A stretch of DNA of 64,000 bases from Nautilus pompilius (taxonomy: Eukaryota; Mollusca; Cephalopoda; Nautilida; Nautilidae), in the NCBI GenBank assembly GCA_018389105.1, contig JACATO010000311.1, forward strand, positions 1,049,501-1,113,500. The letters run 5' to 3'. Position 1 is the stretch's first letter. Every line of letters begins with the position of its first letter. The notes under the pieces were generated by a model. The model was not told the DNA's origin. It ran no database searches and saw only the letters and a program-made list of their open reading frames with translations. Positions 12,235 to 22,712 of this stretch are shown one piece after another. The position numbers and the translations under genes are program-made.

Positions 12235-12966
12235 GCCAACATGACGTATGAGCTACACTGCCACAGATAAACTCCAAACGATCAGCTGAACACAGCAACA
12301 GAGCTGCAGCCTGAAGGTCCGGAGTGAACGAGGCCAACATCAGGTCCTGGTGACGTTCTCAGAAAAAAATTGAGGCCAGGGCAAGGGTGCAGGCAATCCT
12401 AAGCTTGAGGAGGTACTTTCCTTCGTCTGAAAGGCGCATGCAGGGTATGTAGGTTACCACCACCAGAGATACACATGCACACTTTCTGTCTACAAAACTC
12501 AATCTATGCCTGACTTTAAAGCATCTGAGAAATGATGTGCACGCATCATGGCCCGCAACCAAATGAGCATATGCTGGTGGACCACCACTGCCCAGAAGCT
12601 ACCTCATGATTATGAAGATCAGCTGTTGAGGTACCAACAGTTTGTCATCAAACTGATAAAACAACATGAATACCACCTGAGCCACATAGGGAATGTCGAC
12701 AGGACATCTATGACGTTCGACCATTCCTACAACAGCACAGTGACCCCATCTGGTTGAAGACCATCACCATGAAGATGACTGACCATGAGAAGACCAGCCT
12801 CATAGTCATGCTGGGGTGTATGGCTGGCGGAAGTAAACTCGGGTGCTGTCTGTCCAATGCCATGGACGGAACCGAAGATGACGAGGCAGTTAAAGCATCA
12901 GAGGGCGACAACAATGATATCTACTACGACACAACTGCTACCCTGACTGATGAACAGTCCTTGTAG
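12235..12966 (+). pseudogene. Pogo/Tigger-like (CENP-B-type) transposase relic
   Basis: Decayed DDE transposase of the pogo/Tigger branch, whose relatives include CENP-B, Jerky and POGK. A start-like YTATDKLQT peptide near 12250 resembles the usual N-terminal helix-turn-helix. The second DNA-binding domain survives around 12519-12600: the peptide FKASEK is followed by a TGA where the family normally has tryptophan, then CARIM and WWTTTAQKLP. The catalytic domain begins with IGNVDRTSMTFD (12688-12723), where the family has IGN-DETP-FD, so the glutamate is lost. After a frameshift near 12757 comes KMTDHEKTSLIVMLGCMAGG (about 12766-12825). It then jumps straight to NAMDGTEDD (about 12856-12882), a typical C-terminal motif, and stops at 12966, so most of the DDE domain is deleted. 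Not functional. No terminal repeats were found. Confidence 0.8.
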
Positions 12967-15089
12967 TGGGGATGAGTTTGATGGGTTTTAATCTAGATGT
13001 ACATCATATCAATGCATGTCACTTATCCTGTATTATATTTATCAAATTTCATCAAATTTCGATAAAATTGTGAAAAAAATATGTTACTTGCGTTTTTGTT
13101 TTTGTAGTTAAATTTTGTATGAACTCCTTGTTCTGTTTCCACCCATTTCATTGCCAATATCAACGATACTCTACCCAGTGACATTCAACACTCGTATCCC
13201 CCAAAACACAACACGAACATCTTTCTTTTATTGATATTCAGTCAAATTTCCACGTGGGGTTTTCCGATGTATACCTATGTATTATCGCTCGCTCACCCGT
13301 CACCGGTGAAGGCCCCAGCCATCTGGGAAAAAGTGTGACATCTGATATCATGTATGGTAGGCGCTTTGCGGTAGAACTTCTAGGCTGGGATGCAGCCTCG
13401 TTAGTAAAAGTAAGACAAAAGTTGACTTGGTACACGGATGGGGAGGGTTAAAATTTATAGCACTTGCATTAAAAACACACATATTATGCCTTTTCCCTAA
13501 TTTCCTGTGTTAATTATTGCTTGGTTAGTAATTAATCGTTGTAGTCGAACCAGCGTGAAGGAAGGCGAAGCATCTTCAGGAGAGGAGAAGTGAACAAGGC
13601 AGAGGTTTCCGGCCTGCAGCTAGAAAACTAGCCGGAAGAGATGCTGGCTTAAATGCCCTAAGATTAGTTCTTGACATAGCAGAAACCCGCGATGAAGACG
13701 ACGGCATCACTCCAGCTATCGGCAGTTCACTGTCGTGTATCTGTCGTCCCGGGGCGAGTCCGTACATCGTCGGAATAGCTGGTCCATTTAAAGACTAATT
13801 ATCGCCGCGTACGTTAAGGCTTAATTCTTGTTTAACTCAGTAATTAGCCATTGGCCACGCGGGCTTCTCGTCACTCCTTGGTGATAAGTCTTTGACCTAG
13901 ATGGCAGCACAATGTGTTATGGCGTGTAATGTTTTCCATAACGACTCTCTCGGGTCGATAACTTTTCCGATATAAGTTGTTCATTTTTGCCTCAAATAAA
14001 CAAAACGTCGCCGCGAGCATTAAATTAATTCAGAAATCAATATTTCTAGCGAGGAGAGCGAAAGGGCTGAACTTCGAATTCTCCCCGAAATAAGCCAGCC
14101 CTTGTTCCAACCCGTGCGTGGTTTCTAAATAGCGACCTTAAAAAGCTGTCGGTGTGTGTTGGTCTGTGCCGGGCTGGAGCGACACCTAGGCGACCTGGGA
14201 CCGACGGTCTCCCAGCGTCACCGCATTATCGCGAACACGTGTAACGTGGCCTACTTCTGGTCGTGAGGAAGTTAAATACAACAAAGCCAAGCTTCTTTTT
14301 TCCCCTTCCCAATGGCGAAGCGAGGGTCGGATCGCTTCAGCACGAACTGGAGATCCTATCTACAGAGGCGAGTCTACTTCCGGATAAAGCGGATTAATTA
14401 TCCATTTCCCCCCCTTCTCTTGTACTTTAAAAATTAAAATGTAGCTCGAACGATCGGTTTGGCGCTTCAAGAATTTGGGTTTTAAAAAAAGGAAATTAAA
14501 TAGAAAATAATGAAAGGAAGGAAGCTTTTCTTTAGATTGTCTCGGTCGGTAGCGGGAGGTGAGTTGTGTCCTTCGTGAACTTGGTTATGGCCGTTCGATC
14601 GCCGAGGAACATTCACTTGGAATCTCGGTATTCTGTAAATGCCCGAACTTAGCAAAAATAGCCCCTACTTCCACGTCACAAGAAAGTAAGTAAGCAAACA
14701 TGATTAAGAAAGGGCGAGCGTACTGCCGGCTCATTTGGCACCGACTACTAATTTCTCTTCGTAGTCTTCGCGGGAAAAGCCTTTGAAGAAAATACCAAAA
14801 AACAAGGCCATGGCGATTGCCCGCCATTAACCTCAGTCAACCATAAAGCCGAAATCTCGGAACCAGTTGGATCTGTAATCGATACGGTTTCCATGCAAAG
14901 CTTCATTCAAAACATCTACAGCGAAGAAAGAACCCTGGGGGTTGATGCTGTGTCGCGCATGCGTGTTCGGTTGTAGGTGCAGCTACGTCTAGCTATAATC
15001 TCACGGACGTCTGCGCGATCTGTTGCATGACTTCTTTAGACTTTCTCGGTGTTTCGTGGTAGTATAGTCACTTAAAAGAGGACCAGCCA
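12967..15089. other. Unannotated non-coding stretch
   Basis: No gene supported. Overlapping sense and antisense open frames of about 65 codons at 13238-13451 and single frames near 13576 and 14585 match nothing known. GC rises around 14090-14260. Confidence 0.5.
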
Positions 15090-15490
15090 AGCCTCCTGTA
15101 CTCAAGCTCGAATGGCTGGAATTGGTCCTGGCCGATCCATCAGGGGAATGCTATAGACACGTTTTGGCGGCCATCTACAACAGATCGGCGACTACTCGCT
15201 TAACAGAAGGTTGTTCTTACGGCCACATGTGAGATTCTGCGCCACCAGTGGAGTATCTCAGGGCCTAACTTTTTGGGGCCTGTTGTTTGCAATCTATATC
15301 GATGATGTTGGAATCTCTAACGGTCATGAAATTCGTATAAAGTACCTGGAGCGGCGATGGTGGCGATTATAGTATTAAGATCACGCAGACTGGTCGAATG
15401 AATGGCGAATAAGATCTGACTTATGAAGTTTCATTCCATTACAAAGATTCCAGATAAAGAGCAGTCAGAAAGGAAAACTCATTGCTGAAA
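15090..15490 (+). pseudogene. Non-LTR retrotransposon reverse-transcriptase fragment
   Basis: A fragment of the palm and thumb of a LINE-type reverse transcriptase, the enzyme that copies element RNA at a nicked target. In the frame from 15199 to the stop at 15370-15372, the translation includes LNRRLFLRP, then CATSGVSQG followed by LTFWGLLFAIYIDDVGIS. That corresponds to the conserved TSGVPQGS-LGPLLF-IYINDL block of Jockey/CR1-type enzymes. The catalytic YADD box that should follow is not readable. After a frame change, a WSNEW peptide (about 15390-15405) and MKFHSITKIPDKE (15423-15461) match the following thumb segment, where Jockey-type enzymes have W...W-L--N--KC. The region upstream to about 15090 may be a more decayed part. 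It is a dead 5'- and 3'-truncated copy; the clade is not determined. Confidence 0.7.
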
Positions 15491-17230
15491 ATCTGCCGAA
15501 GGTCGTCATCATGGCGATGTTTGGCTTCCATGACTCGGTACTAATGGCAGGTAGTAGGGATAACAAGACGTCTGGTGGCAGATTGACATCGCAATATACC
15601 AAATCAATACTACCCCTAAAATCTGGTAAATCGCCTTGACAAACTACACGGAAGCCCTGAACTTTGGCTTAGGAAACGTGTAAATTTCCGTTGAATTGTT
15701 TGTCCTAACTAATGTCATTGGGAGACGCTGGGGATGCTTGTATATCAGCCACTGTTAATTACTATATACAGGTATATTAGATCGATAACAAAATTTCGCC
15801 AACCCTTTTCTCCGCAATATCTTTGATTGTGATATCGATAGTTTAATGCCTCTTAATACGAACAATGCGTATTCCTTTTTTAAAAAAAAAACCCGGATAT
15901 TTGAATCGATAAGTCTTTCATTTGGCAATAAACAAATTCAGGTATTTTGATCAAAAAGAGGAGAGAAATTATGCTTTTGGGACAGAATTGGCTGCCCAAG
16001 TTTAAGGTAGAGAAGGGAAACAGGCGTGGCTGTATTTATTTACAGAAAGGCAGCGTAGCGTTATTTCTTGTCACGGCTGCGGGAGAAACAGCTTTTCTTG
16101 ACCAGGTGGGCCATAGTTCCCGGCGCCACGGTCCCCACTGACCGCTGTTCCGAGTTCTGCCTGTGATGTTATCAGATGAGACGACGACCGACACGTGACA
16201 GGTTACGTTTGCCAAGTTTCACAAGAGAAGCTTTCATTTTTCGCATTACGTGTCTTAAAATTATTTACGGGGGAGGAGAATCAAGTGGCAACATTTAAAG
16301 CGTGTTTAATGACTAATAAATTTAGGGGGGAGAATAAGGCTTTCGTTTTAATTATCCGCTCTCTCGCTTCAAATGCCATAGCCGCCAGTCGGTCTTAATT
16401 AGACTCACGCCGCCTACGTAACCTAAAGGATTACAGAACTGTGGGTGTCCATTAGAACTCTTGATTCCACAGCAAGATGAGCATCATCGATATATGGCGC
16501 TGAATCAGCTGAAGTCTTTCCAGATAAATAGAGCCTTGTTTTAAGCCGGCTGTCAAATAACCGAGGCCGTAGATTGCACGAGCCGCCCGCCGCCTGTCGG
16601 CGATTAATCTTCATGGTATTTACGGCGGAATATTCGCCGAGCAATCGTCGGAAAAGGAGAAAGTGAAAGTTTAGGCGGCGGATCCGTGACACATTCATCA
16701 CACCAGCAACAACCCCCAGTCCGGTAAGACAAGAAAGAAGAAACAGTGTCAGGTGGGAAATTTAAGAAATAGAGAAGATTAATAAAAATGAGCAAACAAT
16801 GAAAAGTCTTTCTTAGCAGGGTCAGGGTTAAGTTTTGTTTCCCTTTTCATATTAATGTGCAGTGAACTGGTAAAGACTCCGGTTATTTTAGACTAAAACT
16901 TTAAGTGTCAATCATTTATTTAAATTATTACTCGCCTTTCCTCCGCCGTAATTACTGGTGAATCAGCAGTTCTCATCGGTGAAGATTGCCTTGGTAATTG
17001 CTTCCACCTTCGGCCAATTGGTAATGAAAATTATTCCTTATTCCGCTTAATGACAGGCCGAGCTAATCTCAAAGGTATCTCGTTCTCTGCGACGTGGCAT
17101 TTTCTGCTTCCATTCCCAGCAGCTTCGAGATGCAAAGATTAGCTTTCAATAAATTTTAGTTAATCTCTAAGATTTTGCCCGCCTGTGACTTTTTTTTCTT
17201 CTTTGTATGGCGGATGGATGAAGTAGAAGG
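15491..17230. other. Unannotated stretch with an AT-rich motif cluster
   Basis: No gene supported. Between about 16930 and 17170 there is a concentration of homeodomain-like and POU-like words: TAATTA/TAATTG, CTTAATGACAGG at 17046-17057 and ATGCAAAG near 17131. It reads like a possible conserved regulatory element, but that is inference only. Short open frames near 15947, 16195 and 16423 match nothing known. Confidence 0.4.
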
Positions 17231-17240
17231 AAGGAAGGAA

Positions 17241-17282
<42 letters not shown>
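17231..17282. repeat. GGAA then GA microsatellite
   Basis: GGAA units followed by about 19 GA units on the plus strand. Simple sequence repeat. Confidence 0.95.
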
Positions 17283-17287
<5 letters not shown>

Positions 17288-20200
17288 TTAGTGTCTTTTC
17301 AACAAGGTTTGGATAATATAATAATATCCGGTTAGTCCAACTGGTGTGCGCCAGTCAGTGAATAGGTTCAAAAGTCCTTCGGATGATGGGTATGCATTTT
17401 TCTCATTTCTTGAAAGAAAAGCTACTTATTTATCCTTTTTTCTTTTTCTGTAAATAGAAAAGATTGGCATTCGAGTTCGCAATATATAATTAAAGGCTAA
17501 CATATCAGACAGCTTGTCAACAGGTTTCTTCTTGAATATCGAAGCGAAAGCAAAAACTGCGTATCGCATCGCCAAGCAGCCAGTCAGCACATTATTTGGC
17601 GCTACTCGGCCAGGGTCGTAACAGAGGGCCCAGCCGTGCCGTGTTTCTAATTCTTCTCGTCCCAACAGCACCAATTGTACACTTTGATATGTATCAAAAA
17701 ACACCTTCTAGTTAAAAAGAAGGGCTTCAAACACGTGAAACAAAAAATATATATATATATATGCAACTCCGAAATCTAATCTGAATGAGCTGACACATTA
17801 AAGGATGTTTGGCTAGCGGGATGGCATCTGATGTGGATGGTCTGTGATCAGCCAACTCTTAAAATAGGCTATTTTAATTTTTAGAGCGACAATGAAAAAT
17901 GTTCGGCGGATTCGGTATTTCGAAATAAATATCACGTGTGTATTTGTAACATAGTAGAGGAGAAAATAAATAGGCGATTTAGTTGGAAGTTCTTCAGGTA
18001 AATATTCTAAAAGGAGCAGTATTTTATGTTCAGCAGAATTAAAATAACGTTGCATATTTTAGTAGCTGCGAGGCATCGGAAAGCCAACATGATTTTTGGC
18101 AAGGTCTGTCCGGCTAGCTGAGTGGCCATTAATACGGTATCCATACGTGTTAGAATGTTATTTATTGCTGATCTTTAGGATTAATAACTGCAGATAACCA
18201 ACAACATTTGTCCCAGTGCACAGACTCACAGCCCCTAATTATTATGAAACTCTCCATTAGGACGTTTCTTAAATATCTAGCATTCAAACTCAATAGATCA
18301 AATAATTCCAATCGTTCAGTGAATTCCAAATGCGTAAAATTTAAACATTCTGGTAAATCTATGCTGAACTCCCTATCTCTGATAAATCAGTCACTCGTTC
18401 AATCCGTATTCAAGATGTGAACGTAAAGGGGGGGGTTGATACAAAAAGACGCATTTTTAAGCAGACTTCTAGAAGAACAATCTTTTTACCGTCTGCGACT
18501 ACCCGTGAATCCAGGTTTCGTAAATTTCTGATTTTATATATACCGAAGTTCTTAAAACGAAAAACGGCTAAAATTTGTTTGAACTTTAATAATTCTGTTT
18601 TCTTGCCGTTGCTCCATCGACTGGCGGGGCAGCAGGTCTTCACAGCGCGGGGCCGATGCTTAATTGCATCCTTTGATCTGCTTAGAAAATGTTTCTCCCA
18701 ATATTAATTTTTCATCGTTTCAGCTAAACAGATAAATGGAATGAAATAACGGTCAGTAAAAATAGACGATAGTTTGGTTAATATTTATTCCTGAAGAAAG
18801 GTATTTAAAGAGTTTTGTACAAAAAAATTTTTTTTTCAAGATTGAGACGAAACCACTTCTTAGGAATGTAAAAATAGAAATAGAATCAGTTATCGAAACT
18901 CGTCGCGTGTCCAGCCCTAACATTTCCCCTGGTATGTGATCGATTCAAGCATCGCACTTGAAACCGGAACTAGCCATATTACACTGGCAGCATTTTTCCG
19001 GTTCAAATGAACTTGAGAGATTTTAAAGGATAATGATACCCTGTGCCCCATCGGTTCAGAGGCCTGAGTATCTGGCCAATTTTATGCAGTATAACGCTTT
19101 TCCTTCCTATTGCAATAAAAAAAAACCGAGACTTTCAGTGACCGTTATTTTTCCATTTTTTCTGCCTTCAAAAAATCTGTTCACATCGGTACCATCCAGA
19201 CTTTATTAGGGTCGGTACGCCCATTCAGACTTGACCCTGACCTGAGCTGCAGTTGCTAATTAGGTTGACCACATGATGTGACAAGTCATCCCTGCAGAAC
19301 TATACAGGAGTTGGATAAACACATTTGCTGTCAGTTTAACTTATATGCCGAAAGGAAAAGGTACAGCTTTCGAAAGAGATATGATAATGTGTGCACATGT
19401 AGCAAGTGCCCGTTTCGTTTGAAAGCTGCTCCAAGACAGATCGGTTATTCGTGTTTATCAGGAAGCGAACAATGTGAAGGCAATGGCTGCTCCAAAGAAT
19501 AACTGTGGCCGAAAACACGTAGTAGCATAAGAAAAGAAGGAAAAGACAAATAGACAAGATGGTAAAGTGTAGCCATCATCAAAGCAGAGCCGTCCGCTCC
19601 AGCGAGGACTATGGCAGGAGAAGATCGCTGTGCTAACCTCTGATTACAGTCAATGTTATGAAAACACTTAGTGCAGCAGACTTTGGACTGAAGTGGACTG
19701 GCGAAAAGTGATGCGGTCTGACGCTTCGCTCTCTCTACAGATGAGAGAAGACAGCCACACAAACCAGTTGTTCCCTCTCGTGCGATTGCAAATGTCCAAA
19801 CTTTTGGTGCTTTGCTATTTGTAACATGATAACCTCCGAGATAGTAATGCCCCGATTCACCGTGCCCACATTTCATGTTCAAGTTTGAGGATCATGGCCG
19901 AGATATAATTTCCGGATTTTTGATTCAGTTGATCCTGCGAGAAGAACTTTAAAAAAAAACGCATTTCCTATGACGATCCTCTGCGGACAATAACCGAATA
20001 GGTAGATATTCCTCAGAACGCCTTCCAGCACCTTGCGGATTCTGTGCCACCCCGAGTCATAGATAAGGGAAAAGATGACCCAACCCGCTATAGGTTCTAA
20101 TAAAGTGGCTGGCACGTGTACGGTGTGGTTCCCAACTAGCACAACTTGAGTCCCACCAGCACAGTATTGAGGAAACAAAAATCCTCTACAATATTGAACG

Positions 20201-21044
20201 AGGCGTAAGGAATCCACCAATATAATTAAATATTACAGAGAACCAACACAGGCCATTTATATAACGTTTAGATTATCTAAAACGTTATGCGCGTCCTCTA
20301 TCGGTAATTTGCAGCTACCAGAAAAGAGTACGTTTTCACATTTTACGACAATTGTCGCCGTCTGTACGAAAGCGTTCGACCAACTAAAAGCAGAACCACA
20401 ACGAGACGAGACCCTGCGACTCAACGGCTGCCCCGACCGATTTATTTCTACAGTCTGTTGGAGCAGTTTTCGGTTTTACCACCATTCTTCGATTAACCAG
20501 GTAATATGCTGCACCGAATGCCACAGCTTCTAACCGTAACTAATTTTGCTGAAGTACAATTTCTTTCATCAGCTGATTCTCTGTTAAATTTCTGAACTCC
20601 TGGCATTTCCCCCCTATGATTACCTGCGAGAGATCCTGCGTAATGAATAGCTTCTCGCGCTGTATTCGTCAAATGCGATTCACTGTCACAAAAATGGAAT
20701 GTTTTATAATTATAATATTTTACTTGGTTGTAATAATACCGATGATTTTCAGTGATTCGAAGAAAGTATTCAGCTACCTCAGAGTAGTGGCAGAGCTGAT
20801 TGCTGAAGTGTTTACCTGGCTGTAAAATAACCATGTTTTCATATATAAAAAATACAAAAGAAGTTTAAAAGTTGTGAATATCTCCACTTTCATCCGCCAA
20901 TTATGTATTGTTTATTTCAGCATTAAAATTTCTGATAAATAATTAATCAACCACCTGTCTAAAACTCCAAAATTCTTTCGTAATTAGTCTTCACATTGCT
21001 CATGTTTTGTGTGATCATCCTTAGACTTAATAACAGCTTTCAGA
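17283..21044. other. Unannotated stretch without recognisable genes
   Basis: About 3.8 kb scanned. It contains a short TA run near 17744-17762. Two minus-strand open frames at 20220-19879 (113 codons) and 19882-19445 (145 codons) abut with a four-base overlap in different frames; they match no family I recognise and have no clear splice or promoter context. Open frames at 18208-18707 are low-complexity and unremarkable. Confidence 0.45.
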
Positions 21045-21770
21045 AAATAAACTTCTAGAACGTTCAGTAGACACTGACTTCCCCATTCCAGCAATGACAG
21101 TTTCCTTTAACTAACTCATTGATGAAGCTTTTCTGATTTACGTTTTGCTTCATACCTTCCTATGGTCATTCTGGGGTGTTTAAATCTAGAGTCCGTGTAA
21201 GCCATTCCAGCATCTTTGCCTTTCTTTGAGGTGGGGAAATAACTTGTTTGAGATTCAACTTGGGATTACTGTCCTACTGTAAACTATAATTTGTCCAAAC
21301 AATTTCCTTGCCAATGTGAATAATTCTCTCTCCAGTGTTTGCTTGCATAATGTTTCTTTCCTTCTGAGGTGGTACAACCCCAAACCGCTCCCTTACCACT
21401 CTTAAAACTTGGATCTACAACCTTCTCCAATCTGCCCCCTGACCCAAGTTATACAATTTGAATAAAGTCTTTTTTTACTTCCATCATTCTATAAAATTTT
21501 ATCTAAAACATTTTGTAAATCGTAGTCATTATGTTCTCTTCTTATTATTAATTAATCTTTTTTAGCTACTCTTCCATGAAATCCTCTATCAAGCTTTCCA
21601 TCTCTTGCCATGAGGACTGATAATGGCTTCTTCTTTATCTTGTTTCTCTTTGGTGACCTAAGTAATTTTTAATCTATCTTCCCTGACCATTTTCTTGTCT
21701 TTTTACCTGTTCTCTCATTTATCACTTACGGACAACTATTTCCAGGCTTATTAATCACACTGTTAGTTAA
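21045..21770 (-). pseudogene. Tc1-like transposase relic, nearly full span
   Basis: A decayed Tc1-type DDE transposase on the minus strand, with motifs in order from high to low coordinates. GFHGRVAKK (about 21582-21558) matches the GRVAAKKP segment after the N-terminal helix-turn-helix domains. GKGAVWGC (about 21395-21371) matches the VWGC strand. DSNPKLNLK (about 21272-21246) matches the DNDPKHTSK block with the second catalytic aspartate. EWL followed by TRTLDLNTPE (21205-21170) matches EWPAQSPDLNPIE, including the last acidic residue. A C-terminal SFINELVK piece lies near 21125. Stops and frame changes separate the pieces, so it is dead. The whole region is AT-rich and nearly CpG-free, unlike its neighbours, which fits an old methylated or AT-biased insertion. 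No clear terminal inverted repeats were read. Confidence 0.75.
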
Positions 21771-22534
21771 TCTGAACTTCACGGTGACGCAGCGAGTGTT
21801 GGTTTGGGTAATAAAAAACAGCTATAGAATAATTACTGAGGAATAAAAAAATATTCGGAAGCAACTGTATACGATATTAGAGAGAAAACGTTTTTGACGG
21901 ACACCATTTACCAGGAAGTTTATAGATATGGTGTTACTGGTTACTTCAGTCAAATTAGTAAAATATGTATTAAAATAGGTACCTACCTGTTATTTTACCT
22001 GATCAAAGGAAATCTTTTGCAATAATCGCCGACATTTTAAAAATGGACCGGAAAATAGATTTCGTTCCTTTAAATCTTACAAAACAAAATCTAGAATTAC
22101 GTTACAATAGCGAACCTCAACAGACCAGAGGACTTTGGGATTGAAGCCGATCTATCAGAGACACTATCCCACTACACTTTGATATTCGAGCCACTCTCTT
22201 GAGTTGGATCGCTCTTTCTCTCGAAAAAGCAAAAACATTTGCCAATCCCCCCCCCTGTCTGTTTCGTGTTCAGATTCCATGATTTATCTGGCAGCAATGA
22301 GAAGTAATTTAAGATTCCAGCTTTAAATAAACAGAGACGTGCGGTAAGATATTAGACATGGGAGCAACCCTTAGTTGAGATGATACGTCTTAGTTTAAAA
22401 CTTGCGGTTGTCTCGTTGCACATTTTAAACCGAATCAATATATTTAAATTGTTTCTTAGCTGAGAGCTGTGGAAAATGTCTGATTCTGATTAAAATATGT
22501 CTTTTCTAGCGTAGAGTTTTCCTTATAATGAGAA
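21771..22534. other. AT-rich unannotated stretch
   Basis: No gene or repeat recognised. A short C run lies near 22246-22254. Confidence 0.5.
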
Positions 22535-22712
22535 CGGTCGGTGATCCGAAGGTTAGCCTATTAAACTGCCATGGCTGTGGGTCAGAGTTCGAATCCTGTC
22601 CGGAACCCGGTCGGTTCGCCGTACCTTCTTCTCGCTCTGCTCCATCAGTCGACCGCGTAGACTTCCTGCCAAACCTAAAAGCAGCGTTTTCCGGGTACTT
22701 ATGGATTGCGAG
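22535..22712 (+). repeat. tRNA-derived SINE-like element, copy 2 of a pair
   Basis: The second copy of the family at 9690-9905. It contains GGTTAGCC as an A-box-like start near 22550, then GGGTCAGAGTTCGAATCC (about 22579-22596) with a good B-box GTTCGAATCC. The body segment CTTCCTGCCAAACC...AGCGTTTTCCGGGTACTTATGG (about 22663-22704) aligns with the first copy. The B-box is better preserved here than in copy 1. Not a functional tRNA, because no acceptor stem closes the cloverleaf. Confidence 0.55.

Noticed and set aside
14340-14400. Similarity between TACAGAGGCG-type words near 14365 and 26428
   Set aside because: Only about 20 bases match; surrounding sequence does not align convincingly.
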